In this document: positions 54,396 through 62,970 of the stretch, in pieces | Position numbering within the stretch: position 1 is the stretch's first letter | How the letters are laid out: the number at the start of each line of letters is the position of its first letter | Translations under genes and position numbers: made by a program | DNA from: Chachezhania sediminis | Lineage (GTDB): Bacteria; Pseudomonadota; Alphaproteobacteria; Rhodobacterales; Rhodobacteraceae | Assembly: GCF_009765275.1 (NCBI RefSeq) | Contig: NZ_VOPH01000001.1 | Coordinates: forward strand, 930,001 to 994,000 | Reading direction: 5' to 3' | Length of the DNA: 64,000 bases | Notes under the pieces: model-generated | The model's database searches: none | Told to the model about the DNA's origin: nothing | The model's input: only the letters and a program-made list of their open reading frames with translations

Positions 54396-55622
54396 ATGCC
54401 AACCGAACGCGTCACCTTTCCCGGCCATGGTGGCGACCAGCTGGCAGCGCGGCTGGACCTGCCGGACGGACCCGTCCTTGCCACCGCGCTGTTTGCGCAT
54501 TGCTTCACCTGTTCCAAGGACATCCTGGCCGCGCGCCGGATCGCCGGCCGGCTGGCCGCGATGGGCTTTGCCGTCCTGCGGTTCGATTTCACCGGTCTCG
54601 GGCATTCAGGCGGTGAATTCGCCAACACGACCTTCACCTCCAACGTGGCCGACCTTGAAGCCGCGGCCCGCTATCTCGACGGTCGCGGCATGGCGCCGTC
54701 CCTCCTGATCGGCCATTCGCTGGGCGGGGCGGCGGTGCTGAAGGCCCGCGCGGGCATCCCGTCCGCCCGGGCCGTCGTCACCATCGGCGCGCCTTTCGAC
54801 CCGTCCCGCACCCTTGAAAACTTCGGCGAAGCCCTGCCCGACATCGCCCGCGACGGTCAAGCGCGGGTCACCCTGGCCGGCCGTCCCTTCACCATCGGCC
54901 AGGACTTTGTCGAAGACGTTTCGGCCACCCGTCTCGAACCTGCCATCGCCCACCTGCACGCGGCTCTCCTTGTCCTGCATGCACCGCTGGACGAAACCGT
55001 CGGGATCGACAACGCGACCCGGATCTTCGTGGCCGCGAAACACCCGAAGAGCTTTGTCACGCTGGACGATGCGGACCACCTGCTGGACGACCCGGCGGAT
55101 GCGGACTATGCCGCCGCGGTCATCGCCGCCTGGTGCAGCCGCTACGTGCCGATGGACCGCCCCGCCCCGCCGCCCGGCGCGCCCGAAGGCGTGGTCCGCG
55201 TGTCCGAGGTGTCGCCCGACGGGTTCCTGCAGGACATCCAGTCGGGTCCCGATCACCACCTGCAGGCGGACGAGCCCAAGGACGCCGGCGGCACCGACCG
55301 GGGCCTGTCGCCCTACGGTCTGATCGCCGCAGGGCTGGGTGCCTGCACGTCGATGACGATCCGCATGTATGCCCGCCGCAAGGGCTGGCCGCTGACCCAT
55401 GTCAGCGTCGATATCAGCCACGAAAAGATCCACGCACAGGATGCCCAAGGGGCGGAGACGGGCCAGAAGATCGACCGCTTCGACCGGAAGATCCGCCTGA
55501 CGGGGGACCTGACCGACGACCAGCGCGCCAGTCTCCTGTCCATTGCCGACCGGTGCCCGGTCCACCGCACGCTGGAACACGGGGCACAGGTGGTCACGAC
55601 CGAAGTCATCGATACCGCCTGA
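54396..55622 (+). CDS. Alpha/beta hydrolase fused to OsmC-like protein
   Basis: A 408-residue fusion. Residues about 1-255 form an alpha/beta hydrolase: LFAHCFTCSKDILAARRIAGRLA, then the nucleophile elbow LLIGHSLGGAAVL near residue 108, an Asp in LVLHAPLDETV and His in LDDADHLLDD. Residues about 265-408 form an OsmC/Ohr-like domain with its two redox Cys: GLGACTSMTIRMYA near residue 310 and DRCPVHRTL near residue 385. Fused proteins of this type are known, but their substrate is not. A peroxide-reducing role for the OsmC half is likely by family. There is no obvious operon partner. Confidence 0.9.
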   Translation: MPTERVTFPGHGGDQLAARLDLPDGPVLATALFAHCFTCSKDILAARRIAGRLAAMGFAVLRFDFTGLGHSGGEFANTTFTSNVADLEAAARYLDGRGMAPSLLIGHSLGGAAVLKARAGIPSARAVVTIGAPFDPSRTLENFGEALPDIARDGQARVTLAGRPFTIGQDFVEDVSATRLEPAIAHLHAALLVLHAPLDETVGIDNATRIFVAAKHPKSFVTLDDADHLLDDPADADYAAAVIAAWCSRYVPMDRPAPPPGAPEGVVRVSEVSPDGFLQDIQSGPDHHLQADEPKDAGGTDRGLSPYGLIAAGLGACTSMTIRMYARRKGWPLTHVSVDISHEKIHAQDAQGAETGQKIDRFDRKIRLTGDLTDDQRASLLSIADRCPVHRTLEHGAQVVTTEVIDTA

Positions 55623-55730
55623 CCCGACCGGCCCATCGCATCGCCCCCGTGGCAGGTGGTTAGGCAGGTCCGGCGGATCCATCCGCCCGGGATAGGACCC
55701 CGCGGGCGCGATGCGCCACACGACGCAGGC

Positions 55731-56123
55731 TCAGCGCGTATAGGTGCTGGCCATCCGGTAAGACTTCCGCGGGCCCTCGACCGTCCAGACCGTGGCAAAG
55801 GACGGCCAGCCGGAAAAATCATAGTCCACGACGTAGTGATCCGGCGCGCAGTGATGTTCGGCCCGGCCACCCTCGACCGGCACCGCGTGAAAGAACCGCC
55901 CGTCATCAAAGAAGACCTGCAGCCCCGGCCGCCATAGGTAGCGCCGCGTGCCCTGCAGGGCCGGCTGGTCGCCGATCTGCAACAGGCCCCGCTCCTCGCA
56001 GGTCAAGCCCGCGCCATCCGGCGTCCAGACCGCCTCGCCCTCGAACCGCGCCTCCGGCCCGTCGGCCTGCACGATCCGCCGCGACAGGCGCCAATGCCCG
56101 GCAAAATCTTCCAGATCGCGCAC
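55731..56123 (-). CDS. DUF6314-like protein
   Basis: A small protein of about 130 residues with DUF6314 features: DLEDFAGHWRLSRRIVQ near its start, GEAVWTPDGAGLTCEERGLLQI, GTRRYLWRPGLQVFFDDGRFFH and PDHYVVDYDFSGWPSFATVWTVEGPRKSYRMASTYTR, which resembles a lipocalin-like beta barrel. The GTG at 56123 is chosen because GGGGGGG lies six bases upstream and the protein then starts VRDLEDF; an ATG at 56171 would add 16 residues but has no ribosome site. It is divergent from purB. Function is unknown. Confidence 0.78.
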   Translation of the reverse strand: MRDLEDFAGHWRLSRRIVQADGPEARFEGEAVWTPDGAGLTCEERGLLQIGDQPALQGTRRYLWRPGLQVFFDDGRFFHAVPVEGGRAEHHCAPDHYVVDYDFSGWPSFATVWTVEGPRKSYRMASTYTR

Positions 56124-56243
56124 CTGCGTCCCCCCCCTGCCGATATGGGCAAACCGTCCCAGCCTCTCCATGCCCGCTTGAGATTGCGGGACCCACAGTC
56201 TATGTGCAGGCGCATCTTCCCGACAAGCAGGACCCGCCGCGCC

Positions 56244-57548
56244 ATGATCCCCCGCTATTCCCGTCCCGACATGGTCGCCATCTGGAGCCCCGAGACCAAG
56301 TTCCGCATCTGGTTCGAGATCGAGGCCCATGCTTGCGACGCCATGGCCGAAATCGGCGTGATCCCGAAGGAAAACGCCAAGGCCGTTTGGAAGGCCAAGG
56401 ATGTCGAATTCGACGTCGCCCGCATCGACGAGATCGAGGCCGTGACCAAGCACGACGTCATCGCCTTCCTGACCCACCTGGCCGAGATCGTGGGCAGCGA
56501 CGAAGCCCGCTTCGTCCACCAAGGCATGACCTCGTCCGACGTGCTCGACACCTGCTTCAACGTTCAGCTGACCCGCGCGGCCGACATCCTGATCGCCGAT
56601 CTGGAAGGTCTGCTGGCCGCGCTGAAGCGCCGGGCCTACGAACACAAGGACAGCGTCCGCATCGGCCGCAGCCACGGCATCCATGCCGAGCCCACGACCA
56701 TGGGCCTGACCTTCGCGCGCTTCTACGCCGAGATGGACCGCAACCTGTCCCGGATGCGCGACGCCCGGTCCGAGATTGCCACCGGCGCGCTGTCGGGCGC
56801 CGTCGGCACCTTTGCCAATATCGACCCGTCGATCGAGGAACATGTCTGCGACATGCTGGGCCTCGTGCCCGAACCGATCTCGACCCAGGTGATCCCGCGC
56901 GACCGCCACGCCGCCTTCTTCGCAACGCTGGGCGTCATCGCGTCCTCGGTCGAAAACATCGCGACCGAAATCCGCCACATGCAGCGGACCGAGGTGCTGG
57001 AGGCCGAGGAATATTTCTCCCCGGGCCAGAAGGGCTCGTCGGCCATGCCGCACAAGCGCAACCCGGTCCTGTCGGAAAACCTGACCGGTCTTGCCCGCCT
57101 TGTCCGGTCGATGGTGATCCCGGCGATGGAGAACGTGGCGCTCTGGCATGAGCGCGACATCTCGCACAGCTCGGTCGAACGCAACATCGGGCCCGATGCG
57201 ACCGTGACGCTCGACTTCGCGCTGGCGCGCCTGACCAGCGTCATCGACAAGCTGGTCGTCTATCCGCAGCGGATGCTGGACAACATGAACAGCCTGTCCG
57301 GCCTTGTCATGTCGCAGCGCGTGCTTCTGGCCCTGACCCAGGCCGGCGTCAGCCGCGAGGACGCGTACCGCCTGGTCCAGCGCAACGCCATGAAGGTCTG
57401 GGAACACGGCGCCGACTTCAAGACCGAGCTTCTGGCCGATCCCGAAGTCACCGCCGCCCTTCCCCCCGCGGTGATCGAGGAGAAATTCGACCTCGGCTAC
57501 CACACCAAGCATGTCGACACGATCTTCGCCCGCGTCTTCGGCGACTGA
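56244..57548 (+). CDS. purB: Adenylosuccinate lyase
   Basis: Catalyses two fumarate-releasing steps in purine synthesis. The 434-residue protein has the fumarase/aspartase superfamily signature GSSAMPHKRNPVLSEN near residue 260, TSSDVLDTCFNVQL near residue 95 and HGIHAEPTTMGLTFARFYAEM near residue 150 (catalytic His). It starts MIPRYSRPDMVAIW, the usual N-terminus; the ATG at 56244 was chosen over a frame-open start at 56094. It ends in a terminator at 57574-57597. Confidence 0.96.
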   Translation: MIPRYSRPDMVAIWSPETKFRIWFEIEAHACDAMAEIGVIPKENAKAVWKAKDVEFDVARIDEIEAVTKHDVIAFLTHLAEIVGSDEARFVHQGMTSSDVLDTCFNVQLTRAADILIADLEGLLAALKRRAYEHKDSVRIGRSHGIHAEPTTMGLTFARFYAEMDRNLSRMRDARSEIATGALSGAVGTFANIDPSIEEHVCDMLGLVPEPISTQVIPRDRHAAFFATLGVIASSVENIATEIRHMQRTEVLEAEEYFSPGQKGSSAMPHKRNPVLSENLTGLARLVRSMVIPAMENVALWHERDISHSSVERNIGPDATVTLDFALARLTSVIDKLVVYPQRMLDNMNSLSGLVMSQRVLLALTQAGVSREDAYRLVQRNAMKVWEHGADFKTELLADPEVTAALPPAVIEEKFDLGYHTKHVDTIFARVFGD

Positions 57549-57573
57549 TCCCTTTCGAGAACGGTGGTTTCAG

Positions 57574-57597
57574 GGGCGCCCCTTGCAAGGGGCGCCC
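57574..57597 (+). terminator. Rho-independent terminator of purB
   Basis: Eleven-base stem GGGCGCCCCTT/AAGGGGCGCCC with a two-base loop, so the tip probably opens, followed by TTTTCGC. It lies 26 bases beyond the stop. Confidence 0.9.
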
Positions 57598-57694
57598 TTT
57601 TCGCATGGAATTTCCTGCAAACACGAATGAATGATTTCGCAGATGGCGGGAAGGCTGGTACTTTTCACCATTGGTTCAAGCAATGGAGGACAAG

Positions 57695-57859
57695 ATGATC
57701 GTGAAGACCGTACTGACCGCCCTTCTTCTGACCGTTGTGCCCGCCCTCTCCTATGCGATGGGATGCGGCAACGAACGCGAACAGCAGGTTCAATCCTGTG
57801 CAACCGGCACCCACTGGGACCCGGTGAAACTGTCCTGCGCGCCCATCGCCAGCAGCTGA
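57695..57859 (+). CDS. Very small exported Cys-containing protein
   Basis: A 54-residue precursor with signal peptide MIVKTVLTALLLTVVPALSYA. The mature part of about 33 residues contains three Cys (MGCGNEREQQVQSCATGTHWDPVKLSCAPIASS). The string CATGTHWDPVKLSC has the same CxxGxxWDxxxxxC spacing as CKNGQVWDKKSKSC in the next gene, so they share a small disulfide-linked module. GGAGGACAAG precedes the ATG closely. No known family was recognised. The frame is open upstream to 57671, but 57695 is the better start. Confidence 0.7.
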   Translation: MIVKTVLTALLLTVVPALSYAMGCGNEREQQVQSCATGTHWDPVKLSCAPIASS

Positions 57860-58031
57860 ACGCCCCCGGGCCGGTCGCGTTTTCCGCCCTGGCCCGGCAT
57901 CTTTCCGCGCGCCGCGCGGACTTTTTTCGATCGGGTCCGAAAAAAGGTTGAACCGTTCGGGCCCCGCTGGCGACAAACTGCATGTAACGATGCAATCGAC
58001 CCCAGCTCACTTGCCAGCACCGGAGATCACA

Positions 58032-58556
58032 ATGCGCTTTCTGCTTCCCCTCGTCCTTATCGTGCCTTCCGTCGCCTTCGCGGCGGGCGATGGCGCCGCC
58101 CCGAAACCCAGCAAGACGACCAAGTCCTGTAAGAACGGCCAGGTCTGGGACAAGAAGTCCAAGTCCTGCGTGAACCCCAGCCATCATGGCCTGGACGAGG
58201 ACACCCTGTACCAGGCCGCGCGCGAGCTGGCCTATGACGGGCAGTACCAGGCGGCGCAGCACGTCCTGGCATCGATGGCGGATCCGCAAAGCGATCGCGC
58301 CCTGACCTATTGGGGCTTCACCTATCGCAAGATGGGCCAGATCGAGACGGCGAACGCCTTCTATGAACAGGCCATCGCCAAGAATCCCGACAACATCCTG
58401 GCCCGGTCCTACATGGCGCAGGGCTTCGTGACCGAAGGCCGTACCGACGATGCCATCGCCCAGTGGCGCGAGATCAAGGCCCGCGGCGGCGAAGGCACCT
58501 GGGCCGAGGCCTCGCTGCGCGAAGCGATCCGGACGGGCATGACCTACAACTACTGA
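58032..58556 (+). CDS. Exported TPR protein with Cys module
   Basis: A 174-residue precursor with signal peptide MRFLLPLVLIVPSVAFAAG. The segment CKNGQVWDKKSKSC near residue 33 is the same module as in the preceding small protein. Residues about 55-165 contain TPR-like helical pairs: LYQAARELAYDGQYQAAQHVLASM, ALTYWGFTYRKMGQIETANAFYEQAIAKNPDN and ILARSYMAQGFVTEGRTDDAIAQWREI. A periplasmic binding or scaffolding role is likely. It is 172 bases after the small gene on the same strand. Confidence 0.8.
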   Translation: MRFLLPLVLIVPSVAFAAGDGAAPKPSKTTKSCKNGQVWDKKSKSCVNPSHHGLDEDTLYQAARELAYDGQYQAAQHVLASMADPQSDRALTYWGFTYRKMGQIETANAFYEQAIAKNPDNILARSYMAQGFVTEGRTDDAIAQWREIKARGGEGTWAEASLREAIRTGMTYNY

Positions 58557-58675
58557 CATTCACGGCGAAAAATCTCCTGCCCCGGCCCGTCCGGGGCAGT
58601 TGCGTTTAAGCGGCTCTTAACGCTGCCGCGGCTAGGATCGGTCTCGATTCCGCGGTTCAGGTGGATGGAGTGCAG

Positions 58676-59860
58676 ATGCAGGCCGAAGACACGCTTCCCC
58701 AGCTTCCCATGGCCCCCTTGCCGGGGCTGCCGAATCCCGGCGGGTTCGGCGACGAGGACGATATGGGCTTTCAGCCCATGGGCGGGTTCGACACCGATTA
58801 CGACGATGCAGAGGACGACTATCCCTCTGCCTGGACGGAACCCGAACCTAAACCGGGCCTCGACCAGGCCTCCAAGGCCGCCATCGTCGTGCGCCTGCTT
58901 CTCTCCGCCGGAGAGGACCTGCCGCTGGAGGAACTGCCGGTCGACCTGCAGACCCGGCTGGCGCAGCGGATGGGCGCGATGGGCATCGTCGACCGCGGCA
59001 CGCTGGTCAGCGTGGTCCGCGAATTCACCCGGGCACTGGAAGGCGTCGGCCTGACCTTCCCCGAAGGCCTGGCCGGCGCGCTGCAACTGCTGGACGGCAA
59101 GATCAGCCCGCTGACCGCGGCCCGGCTGCGCAAGGAAGCCGGGGTAAAACAGGCCGGCGATCCCTGGATGCGCCTGCGCAGCCTGCCCGCGGAAGAGATC
59201 CTGCCGCTGGTCCAGCAGGAAAGTATCGAGGTATCGGCGGTCCTTCTGTCCAAACTCGACACGCCCAAGGCGGCCGAAATCCTGAGCCGCCTGCCCGGTC
59301 CGCTGGCCCGGCGCGTGGCCTATGCGGTGTCGCAGACCGGCAAGGTCACCCCCGAAGCGGTCGACCGGATCGGGCTGGCCCTGGCCAGCCAGGTCGACAT
59401 GCGGCCGATCCTGGCTTTCACCGACAACCCCGGCGAACGTCTGGGCGCCATCCTGAACGAGGCGTCGGCGGCCACGCGCGACGACATGCTGACCTCGCTC
59501 GACGAACAGGATGCCGATTTCGCGACGCGGGTGCGCAAGTCGATCTTCACCTTCGCCCATATTCCCGCGCGCGTGCGTCCCCGCGACGTGGCCACCGTCC
59601 TGCGCGCGGCCGACCCGGCCGCCCTGCGCACCGCACTAGCCTTTGCCACGGACGATGAAACCAAGCCTGCCGCCGACTTCATCCTGTCCAACATCTCGTC
59701 CCGCATGGCCGCCAATATCCGCGAGGAACTGGCCGAACTGGGCATCCCCCGCCGGAAGGAGGGCGAGGCCGCGATGGCCATGGTCGTCGCCGCCGTCCGC
59801 GAACAGGCCCGCGCCGGCTCCATCACCCTCGTCACGCCGGAAGCCGAGGAGGAAGGCTGA
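58676..59860 (+). CDS. fliG: FliG-like flagellar motor switch protein, divergent
   Basis: A 394-residue protein with the three FliG segments in order. SKAAIVVRLLLSAGEDLPLEELP (about residues 66-88) is FliG-N-like, SIEVSAVLLSKLDTPKAAEILSRLP (183-207) is FliG-M-like, and RVRKSIFTFAHIPARVRPRDVATVLRAADPAALRTALAFA (285-324) is FliG-C-like. It differs from typical FliG in three ways: a 60-residue Pro/Asp-rich N-terminal extension, ESIE where FliM-binding EHPQ is expected, and AHIPARVRPRD where canonical FliG has ED(I/L)...LDD. So it may be a divergent switch protein or a paralogue. No other flagellar gene is present. The ATG at 58676 follows GGAG; a GTG at 58661 is also possible. Confidence 0.8.
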   Translation: MQAEDTLPQLPMAPLPGLPNPGGFGDEDDMGFQPMGGFDTDYDDAEDDYPSAWTEPEPKPGLDQASKAAIVVRLLLSAGEDLPLEELPVDLQTRLAQRMGAMGIVDRGTLVSVVREFTRALEGVGLTFPEGLAGALQLLDGKISPLTAARLRKEAGVKQAGDPWMRLRSLPAEEILPLVQQESIEVSAVLLSKLDTPKAAEILSRLPGPLARRVAYAVSQTGKVTPEAVDRIGLALASQVDMRPILAFTDNPGERLGAILNEASAATRDDMLTSLDEQDADFATRVRKSIFTFAHIPARVRPRDVATVLRAADPAALRTALAFATDDETKPAADFILSNISSRMAANIREELAELGIPRRKEGEAAMAMVVAAVREQARAGSITLVTPEAEEEG

Positions 59861-59991
59861 ACGGACACTCTCGCCACCGCCGCCCCATGCGCTCGCCGGT
59901 CGAAGGGTCTGAAGGCGACGTTGCGACGACAGCGGCGCGGAATACTGCAGGAAGATGGACAAACCCAAGCCAGCGCCATATCCGGGGCCTC

Positions 59992-60888
59992 ATGGCCTCA
60001 AGTCCCTCTGCCTCATCCGCACCGCCCGCTTCGCTGACCGATCTGCGCGGCCGTGCGATCCTGTACATGCTGCTGGCGACGCTCTGCTTCTCGCTGATGG
60101 ATGCGAGCGTAAAGGGGCTTGCGCCGCGGGTCGGCGTTCTGCCGTCGCTCTGGGTGCGTTATGCCGGGCAGATGCTGCTGGTCGTGATCCTGGTCGCGCC
60201 GCGCCTGCGCACGGTGGCCCGGACCCATTTGCCCGGCCTGCAATTCGCCCGGTCCGTCCTGCTGATGGGTGCCACGGCCTTCTTCTTCACGGCGCTCAGC
60301 CTGATCCCGATCTCGGACGCGGCCGCGCTGATGGCGGTGAACCCCGTGCTGGTGACACTGGGCGCGGCGCTGTTCCTGGGCGAGGCCCTGGGCCCCCGCC
60401 GGATCATCGGCATCGTCGTCGCCATGATCGGCGCCATGATCGTGATCCGCCCGGGCAGCGGCCTGTTCACGACCGATGCGCTGTTCGCCCTGGCCGGTGC
60501 GGTCTGCTATGCCTCCTACGCGCTTCTGACCCGCAAGGTCGGATCGCAGGAAAGTCCCTGGACGTCGCTCCTTTACACCGGGGTCGTGGGCACCGTGATC
60601 CTGTCTGTCCTGGTGCCCTTCGCCTGGGTCACGCCCGACGGCCCGGCACTGGCGCTGATGGCGGCCACGGTCGTCTGCGGCACTCTGGGACAGACCTTCC
60701 TGATCCGCGCCTTCTCGATCGGCGAGGCGGCGATGCTCGCACCCTTTGCCTATGGCACGATCCTCTTCTCGACCGCCTGGGGCGCATTCTTCTACGACGA
60801 ATGGCCGGCGGCCTACACCATCCTCGGCGCGCTTGTGATCGCAGGCGCCGGTATCTATGTCTGGTACCGCGAGACCCGGACACGCTAA
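59992..60888 (+). CDS. EamA-family (DMT superfamily) transporter
   Basis: A 298-residue inner-membrane protein with about ten transmembrane helices in two EamA repeats. The first is ILYMLLATLCFSLMDASVKGL through ALFLGEALGPRRIIGIVVAMIGAMIVIRPG, and the second is ALFALAGAVCYASYALLTRKVG through FDEWPAAYTILGALVIAGAGIYVW-like residues (FFYDEWPAAYTILGALVIAG). The substrate cannot be inferred. The ATG at 59992 is chosen because the preceding frame-open residues are unusual. It ends 16 bases before the acyltransferase gene, so cotranscription is likely. Confidence 0.93.
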   Translation: MASSPSASSAPPASLTDLRGRAILYMLLATLCFSLMDASVKGLAPRVGVLPSLWVRYAGQMLLVVILVAPRLRTVARTHLPGLQFARSVLLMGATAFFFTALSLIPISDAAALMAVNPVLVTLGAALFLGEALGPRRIIGIVVAMIGAMIVIRPGSGLFTTDALFALAGAVCYASYALLTRKVGSQESPWTSLLYTGVVGTVILSVLVPFAWVTPDGPALALMAATVVCGTLGQTFLIRAFSIGEAAMLAPFAYGTILFSTAWGAFFYDEWPAAYTILGALVIAGAGIYVWYRETRTR

Positions 60889-60904
60889 GAAGACGGCCCC
60901 AGCG

Positions 60905-61792
60905 ATGCCAGTTGATCCTTCGACCCTCTCCCGGGGCCAGCGCTTCGGGTACTATACCTCGACCCTTGCCGTCCGGGGGATGCTCGGCCTGTTGCGCCTG
61001 GTGCCGTACGAAAAGCGCATCGCGACCATGGGCTGGATCGTTTCGAACGTCTTTGCCGGACCTGCGGGCTTTCGCCGCCGGATCCGCCGGAACCTGGCGA
61101 TGACCTGCCCCGACCTGCCGGAAGACGAAGTCCGCCGCCTGTGCCGCACCGTGCCCGACAACGCGGCCAGGTCGATGGCCGAGCTGTTTTCCGGCGACGA
61201 ATTTCGGGCCCGTGCCGACAAGTGGCCGGTGACCGGCCCGGGGGTCGAGGCCGCGGTCGAGGCGCAGGCCGCCGGCCGGCCGATCATCTTCGTGACAGGC
61301 CATATCGGAAATTACGATGCCGCGCGGGTCGGCGTCAGGGGCCTGGGCGTGGGCTTTGGCGTGCTCTACCGCCGGATGGCCAATCCCTATTTCAACGACA
61401 TCTATGTCGAGGCGATGCTGGGCAATGGCGGGCCCCTGTTCGAACAGGGGCGCAAGGGCATGTCACAGCTTTTCCGGCACCTTCGCGGCGGCGGCAATGT
61501 CGCCATCGCGGCGGATCTCTATGTCCAGGGCGGTCAAGTGCTGCAGTTCTTCGGACAGCCGGCGGTGACCTCGACGGCCTCGGCCGAGATGGCGCTGAAA
61601 TTCGATGCCCTGCTGATCCCGGCCTACGGGATCCGCCAGCCCAACGGGCTCGACTTCGAGATCGAACTGCACGACCCGATCCCCCATACCGACCCGGTCA
61701 CGATGACCCAGGCCATGAACGACGATCTGGAAGCGCTGGTCCGCACTCATATGGACCAGTGGTACTGGATCCACCGCCGCTGGAAGCAGTAA
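60905..61792 (+). CDS. Lysophospholipid/lipid A acyltransferase family protein (LpxL/HtrB type)
   Basis: A 295-residue acyltransferase. The HX4D catalytic motif is H133-D138 (TGHIGNYDAA), and GVLYRRMANPYFNDIYVEAML and GGNVAIAADLYVQGGQVLQFFGQPAVTSTASAEMALK are typical of the LpxL/HtrB group that attaches secondary acyl chains to lipid A. The C-terminus HMDQWYWIHRRWKQ matches the family's WxHxRW end. One short hydrophobic segment lies near the N-terminus. It follows the transporter gene by 16 bases. Confidence 0.9.
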   Translation: MPVDPSTLSRGQRFGYYTSTLAVRGMLGLLRLVPYEKRIATMGWIVSNVFAGPAGFRRRIRRNLAMTCPDLPEDEVRRLCRTVPDNAARSMAELFSGDEFRARADKWPVTGPGVEAAVEAQAAGRPIIFVTGHIGNYDAARVGVRGLGVGFGVLYRRMANPYFNDIYVEAMLGNGGPLFEQGRKGMSQLFRHLRGGGNVAIAADLYVQGGQVLQFFGQPAVTSTASAEMALKFDALLIPAYGIRQPNGLDFEIELHDPIPHTDPVTMTQAMNDDLEALVRTHMDQWYWIHRRWKQ

Positions 61793-61909
61793 CCCCGCAA
61801 GGCCCCGGAGCGCGCCATGTGCGCGAGGCGGATGCGGACACGCATCCGCCGGGGTGGGCGGGTGGGCGCACGTGGCGCGGTCCGGCCCCGACGCGTATGA
61901 TCGATAGCG

Positions 61910-62635
61910 CTAGTCGACCCGCGCCGAGGCGACGATGGCCCCCGGTCCCGGTTCCTGCACGATGACCGCCGCCGGCCGGCCTTCGGCCACCGTCGCGGTC
62001 AGTTTCGCGGGCCCCTGCCCGTCCCAGTGCGCAATGGTCCGCCAGTCCGTCACGATATTTGCATAATCGATCTCGCGCCCCGCATTCTCGCCCTTGGCGA
62101 TCTGCACCCGGCGCAGCGGTTCATAGGACACGATCTGCACGTCATAGCCTGCACCGGCCGCCAGCGCCGCCAGCGGCGTGACCTCGACCGACACGTCCGC
62201 CCCGTTGCGTACCGCCGTCACCCGGGCAACGGGCGCCGCGGCCGCGTGCTGTGCCAGAAGCTCGGCCAGCTGACCGCCACGGGCGCCCACGACATCCTCC
62301 TGGCCCATCACCACCATCTGCGGTGTATAGATCATGTCGCGCCCGGCATGGTGGGCATAGGCCCGCTGCCGCGCGGAAAAGGCCGGATCGGCCAGGTCGT
62401 CCTGCCAGCCCAGATAGTCCCAGTAGTCGACATGGAGCGCCAGCGGCAGCACGTCGTCCCGTTCCGCCAGCGCATGCAGCAGCTTGTCGGCCTTCGGACA
62501 GGACGAACAGCCCTGCGAGGTAAACAGCTCCACCACCACCGGCGCCGTGCCTTCGGGATCCGCCGCCGCCTGCATTGCGCTGACCCCCAGGGCCAGGCTG
62601 ATCAGGGCAGAACGGAACGAATAGGTCGGTGTCAT
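61910..62635 (-). CDS. DUF1223 thioredoxin-like periplasmic protein
   Basis: A 241-residue precursor with signal peptide MTPTYSFRSALISLALGVSAMQAAA. The mature domain has a thioredoxin-like active site with Cys43 and Cys46 (SQGCSSCPKADKLL), followed by HVDYWDYLGWQDDLADPAFSARQRAYA and TPQMVVMG, the DUF1223 pattern. A C-terminal beta-rich domain of about 90 residues follows. A periplasmic disulfide exchange function is plausible but unproven. It is divergent from acnA. Confidence 0.85.
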   Translation of the reverse strand: MTPTYSFRSALISLALGVSAMQAAADPEGTAPVVVELFTSQGCSSCPKADKLLHALAERDDVLPLALHVDYWDYLGWQDDLADPAFSARQRAYAHHAGRDMIYTPQMVVMGQEDVVGARGGQLAELLAQHAAAAPVARVTAVRNGADVSVEVTPLAALAAGAGYDVQIVSYEPLRRVQIAKGENAGREIDYANIVTDWRTIAHWDGQGPAKLTATVAEGRPAAVIVQEPGPGAIVASARVD

Positions 62636-62851
62636 GGGCGGGCCGGTTTCAGTTGTCGAATGGCAAGTGTCCTATGCGCCCCGCACCCGAATCGCCAATC
62701 AATGTTTCTTGAGACAGCCACCCCCAAGCCTCGATTTTCCGTGAGTGCCTGCAACATGATCACGGCCGCCAATCTGCCGCATGCGCCCAAACCCCCGAAA
62801 CGGCCTCGAAAACCGGCCCTGCCCCTTGTCCGGGCCGCCTGGGGCCCCACG

Positions 62852-62872
62852 TTGTATGCAATAGCATACCAA
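62852..62872 (+). promoter_or_regulatory. Palindromic operator candidate upstream of acnA
   Basis: Inverted repeat GTATGC-AATA-GCATAC at 62854-62869, with TTG-like and CAA-like flanks on either side. The shape resembles GntR/FCD-type regulator sites by pattern only. It lies directly upstream of a -35-like box. Confidence 0.5.
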
Positions 62873-62874
62873 AT

Positions 62875-62903
62875 TTGACGCATTGGCCCGCAAGCCTATT
62901 GAT
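62875..62903 (+). promoter_or_regulatory. Promoter candidate of acnA
   Basis: TTGACG at 62875-62880, then 16 bases to TATTGA (62897) or 17 bases to ATTGAT. About 70 bases separate it from the acnA start. Confidence 0.5.
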
Positions 62904-62970
62904 CGTCGCCCGGCGCTGGGGCAGAGAGACCCCGAGCCACCTTCACATCCACCCCCATAGGGAGGCATTC

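Larger units (their letters stand above)
62636..62970. other. Divergent region between DUF1223 gene and acnA
   Basis: 335 bases without a gene; it holds a palindromic operator candidate and a promoter candidate for acnA, listed separately. Confidence 0.6.

Noticed and set aside
52624-54402. 592-codon open frame on the minus strand
   Set aside because: Antisense to dddP; the part outside dddP is low-complexity.
55731-57512. Long frame extending the DUF6314 gene upstream to 57512
   Set aside because: The extension is antisense to purB; the domain starts at about 56123.
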